From Ulota crispa (lineage: Eukaryota > Streptophyta > Bryopsida > Orthotrichales > Orthotrichaceae): DNA of 64,000 bases. Under the pieces are notes generated by a model, which was not told where the DNA came from, made no database searches, and saw only the letters and a program-made list of their open reading frames with translations. Position 1 is the first letter of the stretch; every line of letters starts with the position of its first letter. Location: assembly GCA_963920765.1 (NCBI GenBank), contig OY987244.1, positions 2,110,501 through 2,174,500 on the forward strand, read 5' to 3'. Below are positions 35,546-46,717 of the stretch, in pieces. The position numbers and the translations under genes are program-made.

Positions 35546-37806
35546 GAATTCCAGATTCAACACCAAAAGTCTTGAATTTGTTTTTTGGTTTACTTAGCTT
35601 AGGAATTACATTAATATAAGTGAAATAGCCATTTATGTTGATTTAGATTAGTTAAACCAAATGGTTAGCAATATACTATTTACCCAACTCCATTTGATAA
35701 GTCATTAAGAGTGATCTAGTGAGATTTAGTAGTTTTTAGTTAGTTTGAGTGACATACATACATGGGGCTTGGAATCCCCTCCAAAAGTCCTCACTAACCT
35801 AATTAGAGAAGGTTAGTTTAGGAGTAGAGTTAGTGGAGTCCATGGCCAATGACCACATCACCCAGTTCCTGTTTTGAGTTAACATACAAAATGATGTGTC
35901 TATATACAAGGTTCCCAATACCTTTTGCTTCTCAAAGGGCGTGATTCCAAGCAGTCAACCCTACTAGGTTCTTGGTCAACCTCGGTCAAGGAGATTGACA
36001 AACGGCAATAAAATGCCACAAAAATTCATGGAAGAGTTTCTCAAGGATTCAAGACACTTCCCCAAGTTCAAAGTTGTTTCAATAGCAGCAAGGTCCCGAA
36101 TGACAACCGCCAACTGACGTCAGAAATTCACACAACAACAAATTGCAAGAAATCATCCATCTGGAGCCCAATTGACGGAAGCAAGGAGTGCTTCTTGACT
36201 CCCTCAACAACTTCAAAAAACCTTGGGAAGTCAATTTCACAATTTGAGATGAACTCCCAATTCTGGGGTTTTCATCTTTTCACCCCTAACCCTTCATTGA
36301 AGATTCCCAATGCCCTGTAGCTCGGAATTGGAAGTGTGAACAACCAAAACCGACTATTTTAGGGCCATGGAATCCAATGACACCCTTTTTGTTGTTTGGA
36401 GCTATGCTCCAAAAATTATGGGGATTTCATCTAGATTTCATCTATTTTGAGTTTTTTTAAGAATTTAGGTAGATTTTAAGGGATCTATGGATTTTTTAGA
36501 TAGAGGGCCAAAGTGCCCTCTCCCAAATGTATAAAAGGGAGCCCACTTCGTACCCAAACCATGCACTATCACTTGGACCCATCACTATCACTCATCACTT
36601 GTACTTTTTTCCATCATCACTTTCCTTTTAATCCATCATTCTCATTACTTTCTCTTAGAGCCATGTCTTTCCTTCACACCCTCCCCCCACCTTAGTTTGG
36701 TGATGTCTCACCTTAGTAGAGTTTCTTCTCTTGCCATGAATTAGAAGCCTTCTTAGTAGTCATGTTAAAGATTTTGGTTGCTATTCTTGCATTTGGTCTT
36801 ACTAACCCCTAGGAAGTGGATTAAGACTGGCAATGCCGCTTTTCCATATTTCCTAGAAGTCCTAGTTTAGTTCTGCAGTTCTTGTGTCTTCCATTAGAGT
36901 TCACGCTTAGAATAGAAACCTGGCATGAGACTTAGCGGTCCCCTTACCCAGCCTTACCAGAACCCAACCCTGCACTATCAAAACCATTGAAGCCCTCTTA
37001 GCAGCGCTATCAAGAATTTGCTCAGCTCAGCTTTGGCTAGCTCTTTGAATTCTTGAAGGGCTCTCTAAGACTCTGTAGCTTGAGCTCTTGATCTTAGCTT
37101 TCAAGCTACTAATCTTCACCCTCAAGTTACGGATATCCCACAGTCATTGGACCTACCCTACATTCCAAGCTCTCGTAATCCAATAGTCATAGCTCAGCTC
37201 TCGAACTTCCATTAGCTGCAACTCAGCTCCTAGAAGCCCAGCAGCCTAGCTCCCAGAAGCCCAGCAGCCCAGCAGCCGTAGCTCTGATTTCTCATCAGTC
37301 TTAGGAGCTATGCTCTCAGCTAGCACCCGCAATCACAAGCTCTTGAAATCCAACAGCCATAGCTCCCTTGCTCTAATCTCAGGAGCTCTACCCCTGCTAG
37401 TACCCACATTCCAAGCTCTCGAAATCCAATAGCCACAACTTGTTTTCTCACCACTTGGAAGCAGTTATGGATTCTCTACTCTCAAATAAACTTTGAAGTC
37501 CTTTATTTTACTCATTTTTCAATATTTGGAAAATAAATTAAACCAAAGGAAGTAGATTGTTTATCTCAACATTATCATTGTTGAGATTAGCATTTTTCAT
37601 TTCCATAATTAAATTCTTTGCAATTTAGTGTTTTGACTCATTCTCTACTTCTTTTTACTTAGCAATGAGTTGCACAAAAGATTCACTTCTAAAGTTCACT
37701 CCATATGTGAATCACATTAGGAGTGAATTCCAAAGATAAATCACCTTGCTATTCACTAGTGAATTTATCGAAGTGAATTGCGACATGAATCACCTGAAAA
37801 ACTTTT
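35546..37806 (+). other. Gene-free region with LTR-like features
   Basis: A TATA-box-like TGTATAAAAGGG at 36528-36539 is followed by CT-rich, more GC-rich sequence. A 37050-37440 tract is rich in imperfect AGCTC and AGCCCAGCAGCC repeats. This resembles the U3/R/U5 layout of a plant LTR, possibly a solo LTR, but neither TG...CA ends nor a target duplication could be fixed. There is no pol-like ORF. An unannotated non-coding transcript is the alternative. Confidence 0.3.
36528..36539 (+). promoter_or_regulatory. TATA-box-like motif
   Basis: TGTATAAAAGGG is a good match to an RNA polymerase II TATA box and stands at the left edge of a composition change. No gene follows, which is why an LTR promoter is suspected. 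Confidence 0.35.
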
Positions 37807-38098
37807 ATGTTTGAAACCCCTAACAATTCCGTAATTCACAAGCAGCACAAAGAAATTCACTCACTTTGCGCAAGCATAGCAATACAATACATAAATCCTT
37901 GCAACAGCTTCAAGCGCTCTGATACAACAACAGCACTGCCTTCCTTGAAATGGAAATGGAATTTCAAACTCAAAACACAAACAAGTCACGCAGATATTGC
38001 TTGTGAATCTAAACAACCAGAACTACATCTTTGTTGTAGTGTGAACAACGCAACTTATAATCACAATTGTTGTGACAGCTACAAGTATTGCACAAAAT
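37807..38098. other. Short open stretch without recognisable domain
   Basis: An open frame of 100 codons covers 37807-38109 but runs into the TTAA element starting at 38099. It has no homologous pattern that I recognise and is probably not a gene. Confidence 0.3.
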
Positions 38099-38753
38099 TT
38101 AATCCCTAAATGCCCAAGGCACCACATTTTGGTGCCAACAATATTTTGGAGTTTAGTGAAACTTAACTAAGCTACTATTTTTATTGTTTTGTATTTTATA
38201 ATGATCCTTTTTGAAGTCTAGTTTTAGCACCAAAAATCCGATTTTGAAAATTATTAATTGTGAATTTTCTATCCAAGATTTTGTGCAAGGGTGTCCATTG
38301 CAATCTTGATTTTTTTTAGTGTTGAGAGCTCATGGAAATGAGCCTCAAATACACTAGATCTTGGAGAAAAATTCACACTAGAAATTTGTTTAAAAGAATT
38401 GTGAAATAGATTTTGAAAAGTCATAAATAGACTGGAGTTATGTATGTTATGTCCTTTAACCTCATATATTTTTGGTAACCAACATTTTAGATTTGACATA
38501 TGAAAAGAGGATTAAAAGGCTTGAAATCATTTTTGCAATTTTAACACCCTCTTGATCAAACATTATAATCTTTCAATCCATAAGTGGTATTATTGTGTTT
38601 TCTTTTCCTATCTGATGTTTAACATATCTAATTTGAATTTGTACGGTTACAATTTGAAAAAAATTGATACAACTTATCAAAATGTTGACTTTTTGTTCAG
38701 TTCAGAGCAAATATCCAAAAGCTCAAAAAAGGCCTTGCGCATTTAGGGGTTAA
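38099..38753. mobile_element. TTAA-type MITE, 655 bp
   Basis: The left end TTAA-TCCCTAAATGCCCAAG at 38099 is mirrored at the right by CTTGCGCATTTAGGGG-TTAA ending 38753. TTAA flanks both sides. It also carries a small hairpin just inside the left end (GGCACCACATTTTGGTGCC). No transposase frame. Confidence 0.85.
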
Positions 38754-38849
38754 ACAACCTATGTGAACACCGTTTCTCCAGTCCATAATATGCCTTCACT
38801 TACTAGACCTCCCATACCTCGTTGGTGGGGAAAAACAAAATTGATGTTC

Positions 38850-39741
38850 TAATGCCCCATATTACGTATTTGTAGGGATGTTTATAAAAGAACCAGTGTG
38901 CACCCACCTTAACCGTAAGATCTTGTACTAGACTACAATAAGAACGTGTCATTCAAAACTCAAGAACTTTGAGCGCATAAATTGGAAGATATTTGCATTT
39001 AAAGTGTAAAAAACAACTTTTTTTGCACCTTGCCTGACTAAATTATTTAACTTTGAAAAAATTTTACTAAATATTTTGAACCACAAAGTTTAGAATTCTA
39101 TTTTTTTGTAGTGACAAGTTGAGTTGGGAATCTTGGGAAAACAATTAAAACAAAAAATAATTAATTTTCATTCTTTCAAAAAAACATTAGGTAGAAGAAG
39201 GTATGAGATTGAACAAAAACTTCAATTGCTAATAACCCTGCAGTGGAATTGAAATGCAATAATCCCAATGGCGAGATTGTTCTAAAAAGCAAACTTCACA
39301 CTCTCTAACAATTTTTTTTGAAAAAATGTTAAACTTGCATTCAAAAATGAAGTTTACAAGTTATTTTTTCCAGAAGATGCTTGAATTGCCCAAAAAACAA
39401 GATTGTCCATAACTTTCTCATAACTAGACCAAATGGAATGAATCAAAGCTTCAAATGTAGACAAAGATACAATCTACAAGAAAAAAAGAAAAAGAAAAAA
39501 AAAATCCAAGTTTTTATAAGATTTTTTTATTCTGCCCAAAGTCCCCAAGTTTGTACTTATTTGGGCATAACTTTTGCTCCCTGACATCAATTGGAATAAA
39601 AATTGTATTCCCCAAAAACTAATGTGTTTTTCTATTTTCAAAAAAAAAATTCAAAGTATTAGGACAAAAGTTGAGGCCGTAAGTACCTGCCCAAAATCCC
39701 ATTTGTCCCTTGTAGGGTCAATGATCCTTTAGGGGTTTATA
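38850..39741 (+). mobile_element. Diverged TTAA-type MITE (family A/C), left end worn
   Basis: The right end GATCCTTTAGGGGTTTA (about 39725-39741) and the motif CCCAAAATCCCATTTGTCCC match the right ends of 53431, 55546 and 60149. Internal GTAAGATCTTGTACTAGA matches the left third of 49833. The terminal TTAA has changed to TTTA and the left terminus is not clear. Confidence 0.55.
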
Positions 39742-40225
39742 CAACAAGAAATTTTGAGCAACATAATCTAATTTTTCCCTCTAATACAAAAGTAGGGCCA
39801 TTACAATTATTAGGCTTTCACTATATGATCAATCAAATTGGTTTGTTTTAAAATCAAGAATCTGGGATGAAACAAACTCTTCTTAGGTTTGCCTTGAATT
39901 TCTTGAGGCGTGCTTCTTGGTTGCTACGTCTTGTCTTGTCTAGGATTCAAGGTACTCATAACGCATGTTTCTGCAAAATGTAAAATGTGAACTATTCTTA
40001 GAGTCTGTGCTTCAGATAAAATCAGGAGCAGTTCAACATCTTGGGAAGCTATCGGTGCAAAACAACAACAAAACAAGGGTTTACTTAAAATTGCTTTGAT
40101 CTTCATATTAGTTTTTCTTATGGCCATATCTTGAATTACAACTTTTATCATTTTAAAATTAAATTATAAACATATGTTAAGGTTGATGAATGTAGGTAAA
40201 AAATAAGTTGCTTTGCAAGCTCTTC
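39742..40225. other. Intergenic, no gene
   Basis: No recognised coding region. The minus-strand frame of 75 codons at 39924-40151 has no domain. Confidence 0.35.
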
Positions 40226-40426
40226 ATAACATTGTTAACTAGAGTACATTCTTCCCCAGAATAATACCTTCCAAATTTCTGGGGTGGTTTCAGTTATAAT
40301 AGCTTGATCTCATTGGTTGGGCTGGCAGCTCGGCCAATGAGATCAAGCTATCATAATTGACATCACCCCCAAGAATCTGAGAGGTATTATTCCGGGGAAG
40401 AATGTACTCTAGTTAACAATGTTATG
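40226..40426. mobile_element. Near-palindromic MITE, 201 bp
   Basis: The left arm starts CATAACATTGTTAACTAGAG and the right arm ends with its exact reverse complement; complementarity continues to a short centre near GGCTGGCAGCTCGGCC. Arms are about 90 bp and only slightly diverged. It would fold into an almost unbroken hairpin. Confidence 0.88.
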
Positions 40427-41246
40427 TTCACGGCCTGATCACGTTGACAAAGTACCAAGCATGGCGGAAGATGCTAGAGAAGATTATGTTTGGTACGTGC
40501 AACTTTGCGTGTATATTGTCAACCTTTAACACCCACATTGAAAAGGTATCTGAAAAAAATCATCCGCACTTTGCACTTTTTGAGGTTTTTTTTAATCTTA
40601 TTATTAATTGAAATCCTTATGGATGTCTTAGAAGGCACCACTTATGTTCCCAATTCACACGAGATCAAATAGATATTGTGAGTTTCGTTGGGCTTTTTAT
40701 ATATTTAGATTTTAATTTATTAGATAGAGCAACTAAGGCAATTAGAAGATTAATAAGTCAATTGAATGTTGCAATAGGTTTATGAGGAAGAGGCTGCACA
40801 TCCAACAAGTAATGTTGGAGCTATTAATAGTTGTGTCTCAAGGAGGTCACTTTATGTGTATTTTGAGTATCCCATGCAGCAATGGGGTTTTTTTAGAGAG
40901 CACTTTATCTCAAAAGCAAGAATTAAAGAATCCCTATAATTACTTATAATTGGCAAAATGACTTATTTGATGGAATTTTATCATTACTTATATTTTCTAT
41001 TTCAATGCAATTTATTATAGGATATATTCTTTATAAAGAAAAACCTAAATTTGAAAAACAAATTAAAAGGAGAAAAATTAGACAAAGAAGTACACAACCC
41101 TTTTTTTCTTCCTAAAGTCTTGAAGGTACCCATTTTAATTTGAAGGAAATTGGGCATTTAATTGCCAAAAATAAAATAAAAATGTTTGCCGCAACTGTGC
41201 ACCTAATTGTACACACATGCTATAGTAAATTTAGTTTAGAGGATCC
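40427..41246. other. Intergenic, no gene
   Basis: AT-rich, no coding region or repeat structure recognised. Confidence 0.35.
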
Positions 41247-42083
41247 AATATACATTGACTCCCAAAATTGTCTCAATGTTTGCTTAGAGGCCAAGTTTTT
41301 TTCAATATCTCCATCATATATAAGTGACATTTTATCCTCAAATTTTTTGTGTGTGATCCTGGTGCAATCATGATCAAGCATACCAAATTTCAGTTACTAA
41401 AAACCAAAATCCTATTTTTGGTAAATTGTTTTGTGTCAAAATTAATAAAATTGATTAAAAAAACATTGGTGGTAAATTTTTGAGATTTGATTGCATGGGT
41501 ATGTTGGAGATATCCACACACATTTTTGCTTTAAACAATTATTTCCAAAAAAAATCTTTAAAAAATCTAAAAATATTTTATTTCAGACCAAATTTAGTAA
41601 AATTGATAATTCTTCATGGAATCTATTTTTTTGGCAAAATGACTCATTTGTTGTGAATAAGTTTGTACCTTTAAACATGATGATGTGTTTTTTTTGCCAA
41701 AAAATAGATTCCATGAAGAGTTATCAATTTTACTAAATTTGGTCTGAAATAAAATATTTTTAGATTTTTTAAAGATTTTTTTTGGAAATAATTGTTTAAA
41801 GCAAAGATGTGCATGTGGATATCTCCAACATACCCATGCAATCAAATCTCAAAAATTTATCACCAATGTTTTTTAATCAATTTTATTGATTTTGACACAA
41901 AACCATTTACCAAAAATAGGATTTTGGTTTTTAGTAACTGAAATTTGGTATGCTTGATCATGATTGCACCAGGATCACACACAAAAATCTGAGGATAAAA
42001 TGCCGCTTATATATAGTGGAGATATTGAAAAAAACGTGGCGTCTAAGCAAACATTGAGACAATTTTGGGAGTCAGTGTATGAC
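41247..42083. mobile_element. Long foldback element, family FB, copy 2
   Basis: Bases 41247-41640 return inverted at about 41694-42083, enclosing a spacer of about 55 bp. The outer pair is ATACATTGACTCCCAAAATTGT and its inverse. Motifs TGATCAAGCATACCAAATTT and GATTTGATTGCATGGGTATG are shared with copy 1. The mirror-image ORFs on opposite strands are a consequence of the palindrome. One spacer segment (TTGTTGTGAATAAGTTTG) is single copy. Confidence 0.88.
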
Positions 42084-43330
42084 AAACTAAACCATAAGTA
42101 CAAAATACTAATGACCAACATTTGAAAGCTACCTAAATTATTTATAAATTCCCTATGGTATTTAATGGCCTCTATCTTATTTTTAAGCTTTGTATAAATT
42201 TTACCCAAAAATAATAAAAGACTTTCTATATTTTGCTGCACGTTGTTTCTAAAATGAGGTAAGTTACCTCCCTGAGAGCTATGTTAATTGAACCTAATGC
42301 GCTTATATTTTTTGAGCTTAGTCTTATTGAAACTCAAATATATGGCAAATATATATGACTTCTACAAGCCTAATTTGACCAATGAATACTTGGTACGCTC
42401 TAAATTTTTGTAACCTTCCAAGTTCTTGAGGGGTTTGTCTAATTCATTTGGTTCCAAATTTATTTAGGTCTCTAAATCTAGCTTGTAATGTGTATTGAAT
42501 TCACTAAGAGTTGGATAGGTCAGTCAACGTGACACTTCTATTTTATCTCATTAAGTTGCTTATAATAGGTCATTGGTGGAAAATTATTGCAAACTTGCTA
42601 TTTGCAAGCACTAGGCTTGTGTCACTAGCTCTTTTGTAAAATGTATGCTTTCTGAGTGTTCAATGTCTTTGATCATAATTTCATAAATTTCATTGCAAGT
42701 GACATGCATTGTCTTTGTGGTCTCTAAACTAGTAGTCTATTATTTTATTAAGAGACTGTTTTTTAATAGATTTTTTTTCTTTGAACATGAAACTATAACC
42801 TATCAAAATATTTGTCACTTTTATTTGGAAATTTATATTCAATCAATGTCTTGGAACAATCTTGAGAATCAAAATACTTGAGAATGGATGAACATTTAAT
42901 TTCCATATGCTTTATATGTTTGAATTCATTTACCATTTAAATGTTTAAATTCATTTATCATTCATGACTTGCACTCATTATCTTTGAATATCTTTTATTG
43001 AAGTACTTTTCATTCAAAAACAAAAAATACTATTGTGAAAACACTATTAATGGAACCACAATTGGTATTTGAAATACAAAGAAGTTAGCCTTCTTGTATA
43101 TTTCCTTTTTTGAACTAATTTCTATATTTTTGTATTGATTAAATTTTGTATATATAGAAATCTTATCTTAAGCAAAAGTAAAAGATTTTGAAGTAAAAAC
43201 ACCTAATTGCCCTATGTCTTCTTTGTATTCTTATATTGAATTTTAAATTTTGAATAATAAATAATTAAACCTGTGATGCAAAAATATTGTGCTAAATTTT
43301 GCAAAAAATTTCATCAAAAAATGTTGCATT
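42084..43330. other. Intergenic, no gene
   Basis: Very AT-rich; no coding region or clear repeat recognised. Confidence 0.35.
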
Positions 43331-43440
43331 CACTACAAGAAAACCATGGTTGAATTTACAAAAACTTGACAAAGATTGTGACCTAATCTTCTGTAGATTA
43401 CGTCACAATCTTTGTCATTTTTCTGTAAATTCTTGTAGTG
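43331..43440. mobile_element. CACTA-type MITE, 110 bp
   Basis: Begins CACTACAAGAAAACC and ends TTCTTGTAGTG, the classic terminal motif of plant CACTA elements. Inner sequence is also inverted (GACAAAGATTGTGACCTAATC against its inverse near 43410). Possible imperfect 3-bp flanks ATT and GTT. Confidence 0.85.
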
Positions 43441-43952
43441 GTTACTTTCTAAATAAAGTTTGAACATCATCACAGGTTATTAAAATGTTAATTTTTACTG
43501 TAGTCATCAATTATACAAAAAGCACAATGTAAAAAGCATAGTACTTGATTGCTAATATGTTTATTTACAAACAACAACATTAATTTTTTTCATTGAATTA
43601 CATTGAGTTGACGGTAAAAAAATTTACAAGATTGTGTTATCTAACAAACAAAATCTGCAACAAAAAAACCTTTTACAAAATTTCATTCAAATCTAAGGTC
43701 TTACAAACCAGTTGGGACTCCAACTACATTTTGCCAACGCATATGAGCAACATGAACCTTCATTGTTTAAGTTAGGTGTCAACAAAGTTGACCATCTTTT
43801 TGTTTTTGTATTATAAATAGCTAATGTTGCAACTTTTTTAATATCATTTTCATTGTTTGCATCATTTTTAAATTTCTCTTGTGGTATTTTTTCTTTGTCT
43901 TTTTTACTATCAACTTTTGTATCATCTCGTAAGTCGCCTTTTGGATCACCTT
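43441..43952. other. 3' flank of the F-box/kelch-like gene
   Basis: AT-rich region downstream of the minus-strand gene; no separate gene supported. Confidence 0.35.
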
Positions 43953-45437
43953 TTACCTCAATTTTCCTATGAATTTTTTTACATCTTTCTTGTCATCTTC
44001 ACTATCATCTAGTGCTAAAAAACATAGAATTTGTAAACCAGCACAACAATCATACATTTTTAAAGACTTTTCACTATTAAATAACAATTTGTAAACATCT
44101 ACAGGCATCATAGTTTCAAATAAATAATCTCCCGTAGGATATCCATTTGATATAAGGACTTCGTGGATTTCAATTGCACAAGGATCTAAAATTGATCTTA
44201 TTACTACATATATTGCTTTTGCTGGCCCACATTGCAAAAGTCGTGGAGCTTGTAAATTTTCACGTGGAAATCCTTCATTATCTAAAATTTCAAAATCTAA
44301 AGTGAGCCATTTCAATGATGAATGGTGTACAAAAAAGAGTTTATTAATCCACACATAACTTGGTTTTACTTGAGGTTTGAAATTAGGACTATTGTTTTTA
44401 GAGACAACATTGTTTGTAGAATTTGATTTTATGTTAGTTTTTTTATGTTTTTCAACATCAACATTAGATTTTTCTTGACCACCAATCATGAAACCTTCAT
44501 CAAATATTGCAATGCTTGTTTTACCAGACTCTGGAAATCTACATTGTCCAACAATAGATCCAAAAATCCACAAATTTGATCTTGAATCATATGCCATCGA
44601 TACAAGTTCTTGACAACCATTGTCAGAAAACGTTGGCACATCCTCATGACTCCCAACAACATACAATCTATATCTATGCTTTGGTGGGTTCATTGCAGTT
44701 TGTTCATTTTCTTTAGGGTTTATCATTGTTGTCATCCATGCAATCTTGCTACCTAAAGTTTTATTTGTATGCCTTGGGATAAATTTGATTTCTTTTGTAA
44801 GGGGATTGCAAACCAAAAGTATAGATTGTTGAGGATAAAGTGAATAATTATAATCTTCTGAATGAGGAATACGTGGAGTTTGAGGATTGGTTGTTCTTGG
44901 TTGAAGGCCTCCATTGATACAAAGCAAACCTCCATCGCCTGCAATAATATCATTTACTCCCAACGGTAAGAAGTCCAATTTGAACATGCCAGACCATTTT
45001 TGAGAATATTCATTATAACCAACAATTGGATTTCCTTCAATTTGATTAACAACACATGGAAATAAATTTGCATATGTTAAGTTTACATCATCTTCATAAT
45101 TGTTAGGACTCCAAAGAACCAAATTTTTCCTGAAAACGTTCTCATAATATTTGAGTCGCCAATTGTTCCAAGCTAGTTCAATTCTATCTTTGTCCTTAGC
45201 AAGAAGTTGTGTAAAAATTTCTATGATTTCTTGAGTATCAACATCATCCCAATCATAATCTTCACTAAGCACCTCATTAATGCGTTTTTTTAATCTTACT
45301 TTCTTGTCTCTTTCTAATTGCTCAGGTGATCGAGTTATTCTAGGAGATGTTGATGCATTTTTTAATCTTGATTTAAAAAGTGAAGTGTTGGTTTGTGCTT
45401 CTCTGCTAGATTTTGTTAACCAACCTCCCATGTGCAA
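43953..45437 (-). CDS. F-box/kelch-like protein, single exon, 494 aa
   Basis: An uninterrupted frame of 494 codons, by far the longest in the AT-rich right half. Residues about 61-105 (WDDVDTQEIIEIFTQLL followed by AWNNWRLKYYENVFRK) resemble a degenerate F-box: two amphipathic helices with a W-R-L pattern. The middle part has the plant F-box/kelch hallmark LLVCNPLTKEIKFIPR (about 207-222), followed by beta-propeller-like strands (YRLYVVGSHEDVP, MAYDSRSNLWIFGS and TSIAIFDEGFMIGG). A Lys/Asn-rich insertion near 320-350 interrupts the repeats. Family members are substrate adaptors of SCF E3 ubiquitin ligases; this one would act in cytosol or nucleus if functional. The first Met is chosen; Met3 is equally possible. 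The F-box is weak, so the ligase role is an inference. Confidence 0.75.
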   Translation of the reverse strand: MHMGGWLTKSSREAQTNTSLFKSRLKNASTSPRITRSPEQLERDKKVRLKKRINEVLSEDYDWDDVDTQEIIEIFTQLLAKDKDRIELAWNNWRLKYYENVFRKNLVLWSPNNYEDDVNLTYANLFPCVVNQIEGNPIVGYNEYSQKWSGMFKLDFLPLGVNDIIAGDGGLLCINGGLQPRTTNPQTPRIPHSEDYNYSLYPQQSILLVCNPLTKEIKFIPRHTNKTLGSKIAWMTTMINPKENEQTAMNPPKHRYRLYVVGSHEDVPTFSDNGCQELVSMAYDSRSNLWIFGSIVGQCRFPESGKTSIAIFDEGFMIGGQEKSNVDVEKHKKTNIKSNSTNNVVSKNNSPNFKPQVKPSYVWINKLFFVHHSSLKWLTLDFEILDNEGFPRENLQAPRLLQCGPAKAIYVVIRSILDPCAIEIHEVLISNGYPTGDYLFETMMPVDVYKLLFNSEKSLKMYDCCAGLQILCFLALDDSEDDKKDVKKFIGKLR

Positions 45438-46717
45438 AAACCACTTTTATTTATAAGATGAAAATGATTTTCTTTATACATGAATTTTTTAATTTCTTAA
45501 TCTAAGACTTGTTTTGAATTATCAAATCCTATATTTGAAACATAGAAATATCCTTTTCGTAGGCTACGAATAGAGCAAAAAACACTGCATTGTACTTTAA
45601 ACAATATTGGTTTGTAGTGCGTATAATATTCATTCTTTGAAAATTCTAATTAACAAATGTGATTTCACCTTTATAACCTTCACAAATGACAATACGTTTG
45701 TGCACACTGGTCATTTCCAAAATTCACATATCTATTTGCAGCTCATCTCACTTAAGTCATTGATAAAAAAAAATTGTAAACTTATAAGTAATGAAATAAA
45801 AAAATTGATTCGCATATTTTTATGGTGAGAGGTGATTGCAATTTTATTTGATGACAAAGAATTATGCATTGTCACTTTAGTTATTCAATTATTTCATGAT
45901 CGTTTTTATTAGGGTTGTGTTAAAACTCAATTCAGAAGTGATGTTTACACTTTACAAGCATGTAAAGTAGTTTACTCCTGATAAATCTATATCATTGTTT
46001 TATAAAACTATATTTAAAAACTTGTTCATTATAGGTCTCAACTCTACCTAAATATTAAGACTAACCTATATGTAAATTTAGTGTTTCTAGAAATGAAATT
46101 CCAAGTCCTCAAGTTTTCCTAGTAAACGTAATTTCACGAAAGAATATTCAATCATTGCAAATTTTATAAAAACAAATAAAAAGGTAGCCAAATGGAACAT
46201 AAAGCAAGAACGAATTTTGTTTTTAAGGTTTGTTTAGGTAGTAATTATTTGAGAAATCTCACTAAAACACATTTCATTCTTAAGAATGTTCTTTCATTTT
46301 TTGTTTTCATTTATTCGTATAATTAAACATTAACACTATTGTAGATTTAATTGCCTTTATCACAAGGTAAATACTTTAGAAACTTCATGCGAATTACATG
46401 TGAAATACAAGTATTAATTGTTTACTTGTCAGTTCTTTATGTTCATAATTCCAAATAGATATATTCATGCAGCACTTCAAACTTTAAGAAAAATCTACAC
46501 ACATTTTGTTTAACAATTGGTTGTCACAATAACATCCAAAGATGTTAATCATTTTGAACAATCTATAATTTTAAAGGTCATCTTTCAATAACACATAACA
46601 AATATCGATGATAAAAATTTCTTTTCTTTTATCATTCTTATTGACTATTGTAGCATTTTCAACAAAACCAAATAGAGAAAAGTCTACTTCTTTAAAAACT
46701 ACCAACCTTATTTTTCC
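45438..46717. other. Intergenic, 5' side of the F-box/kelch-like gene
   Basis: AT-rich. No gene is supported; the 73-codon frame at 45607-45828 has no domain. Confidence 0.35.

Noticed and set aside
41491-41845. Pair of similar 81- and 83-codon frames on opposite strands
   Set aside because: They are mirror images produced by the foldback element's arms.
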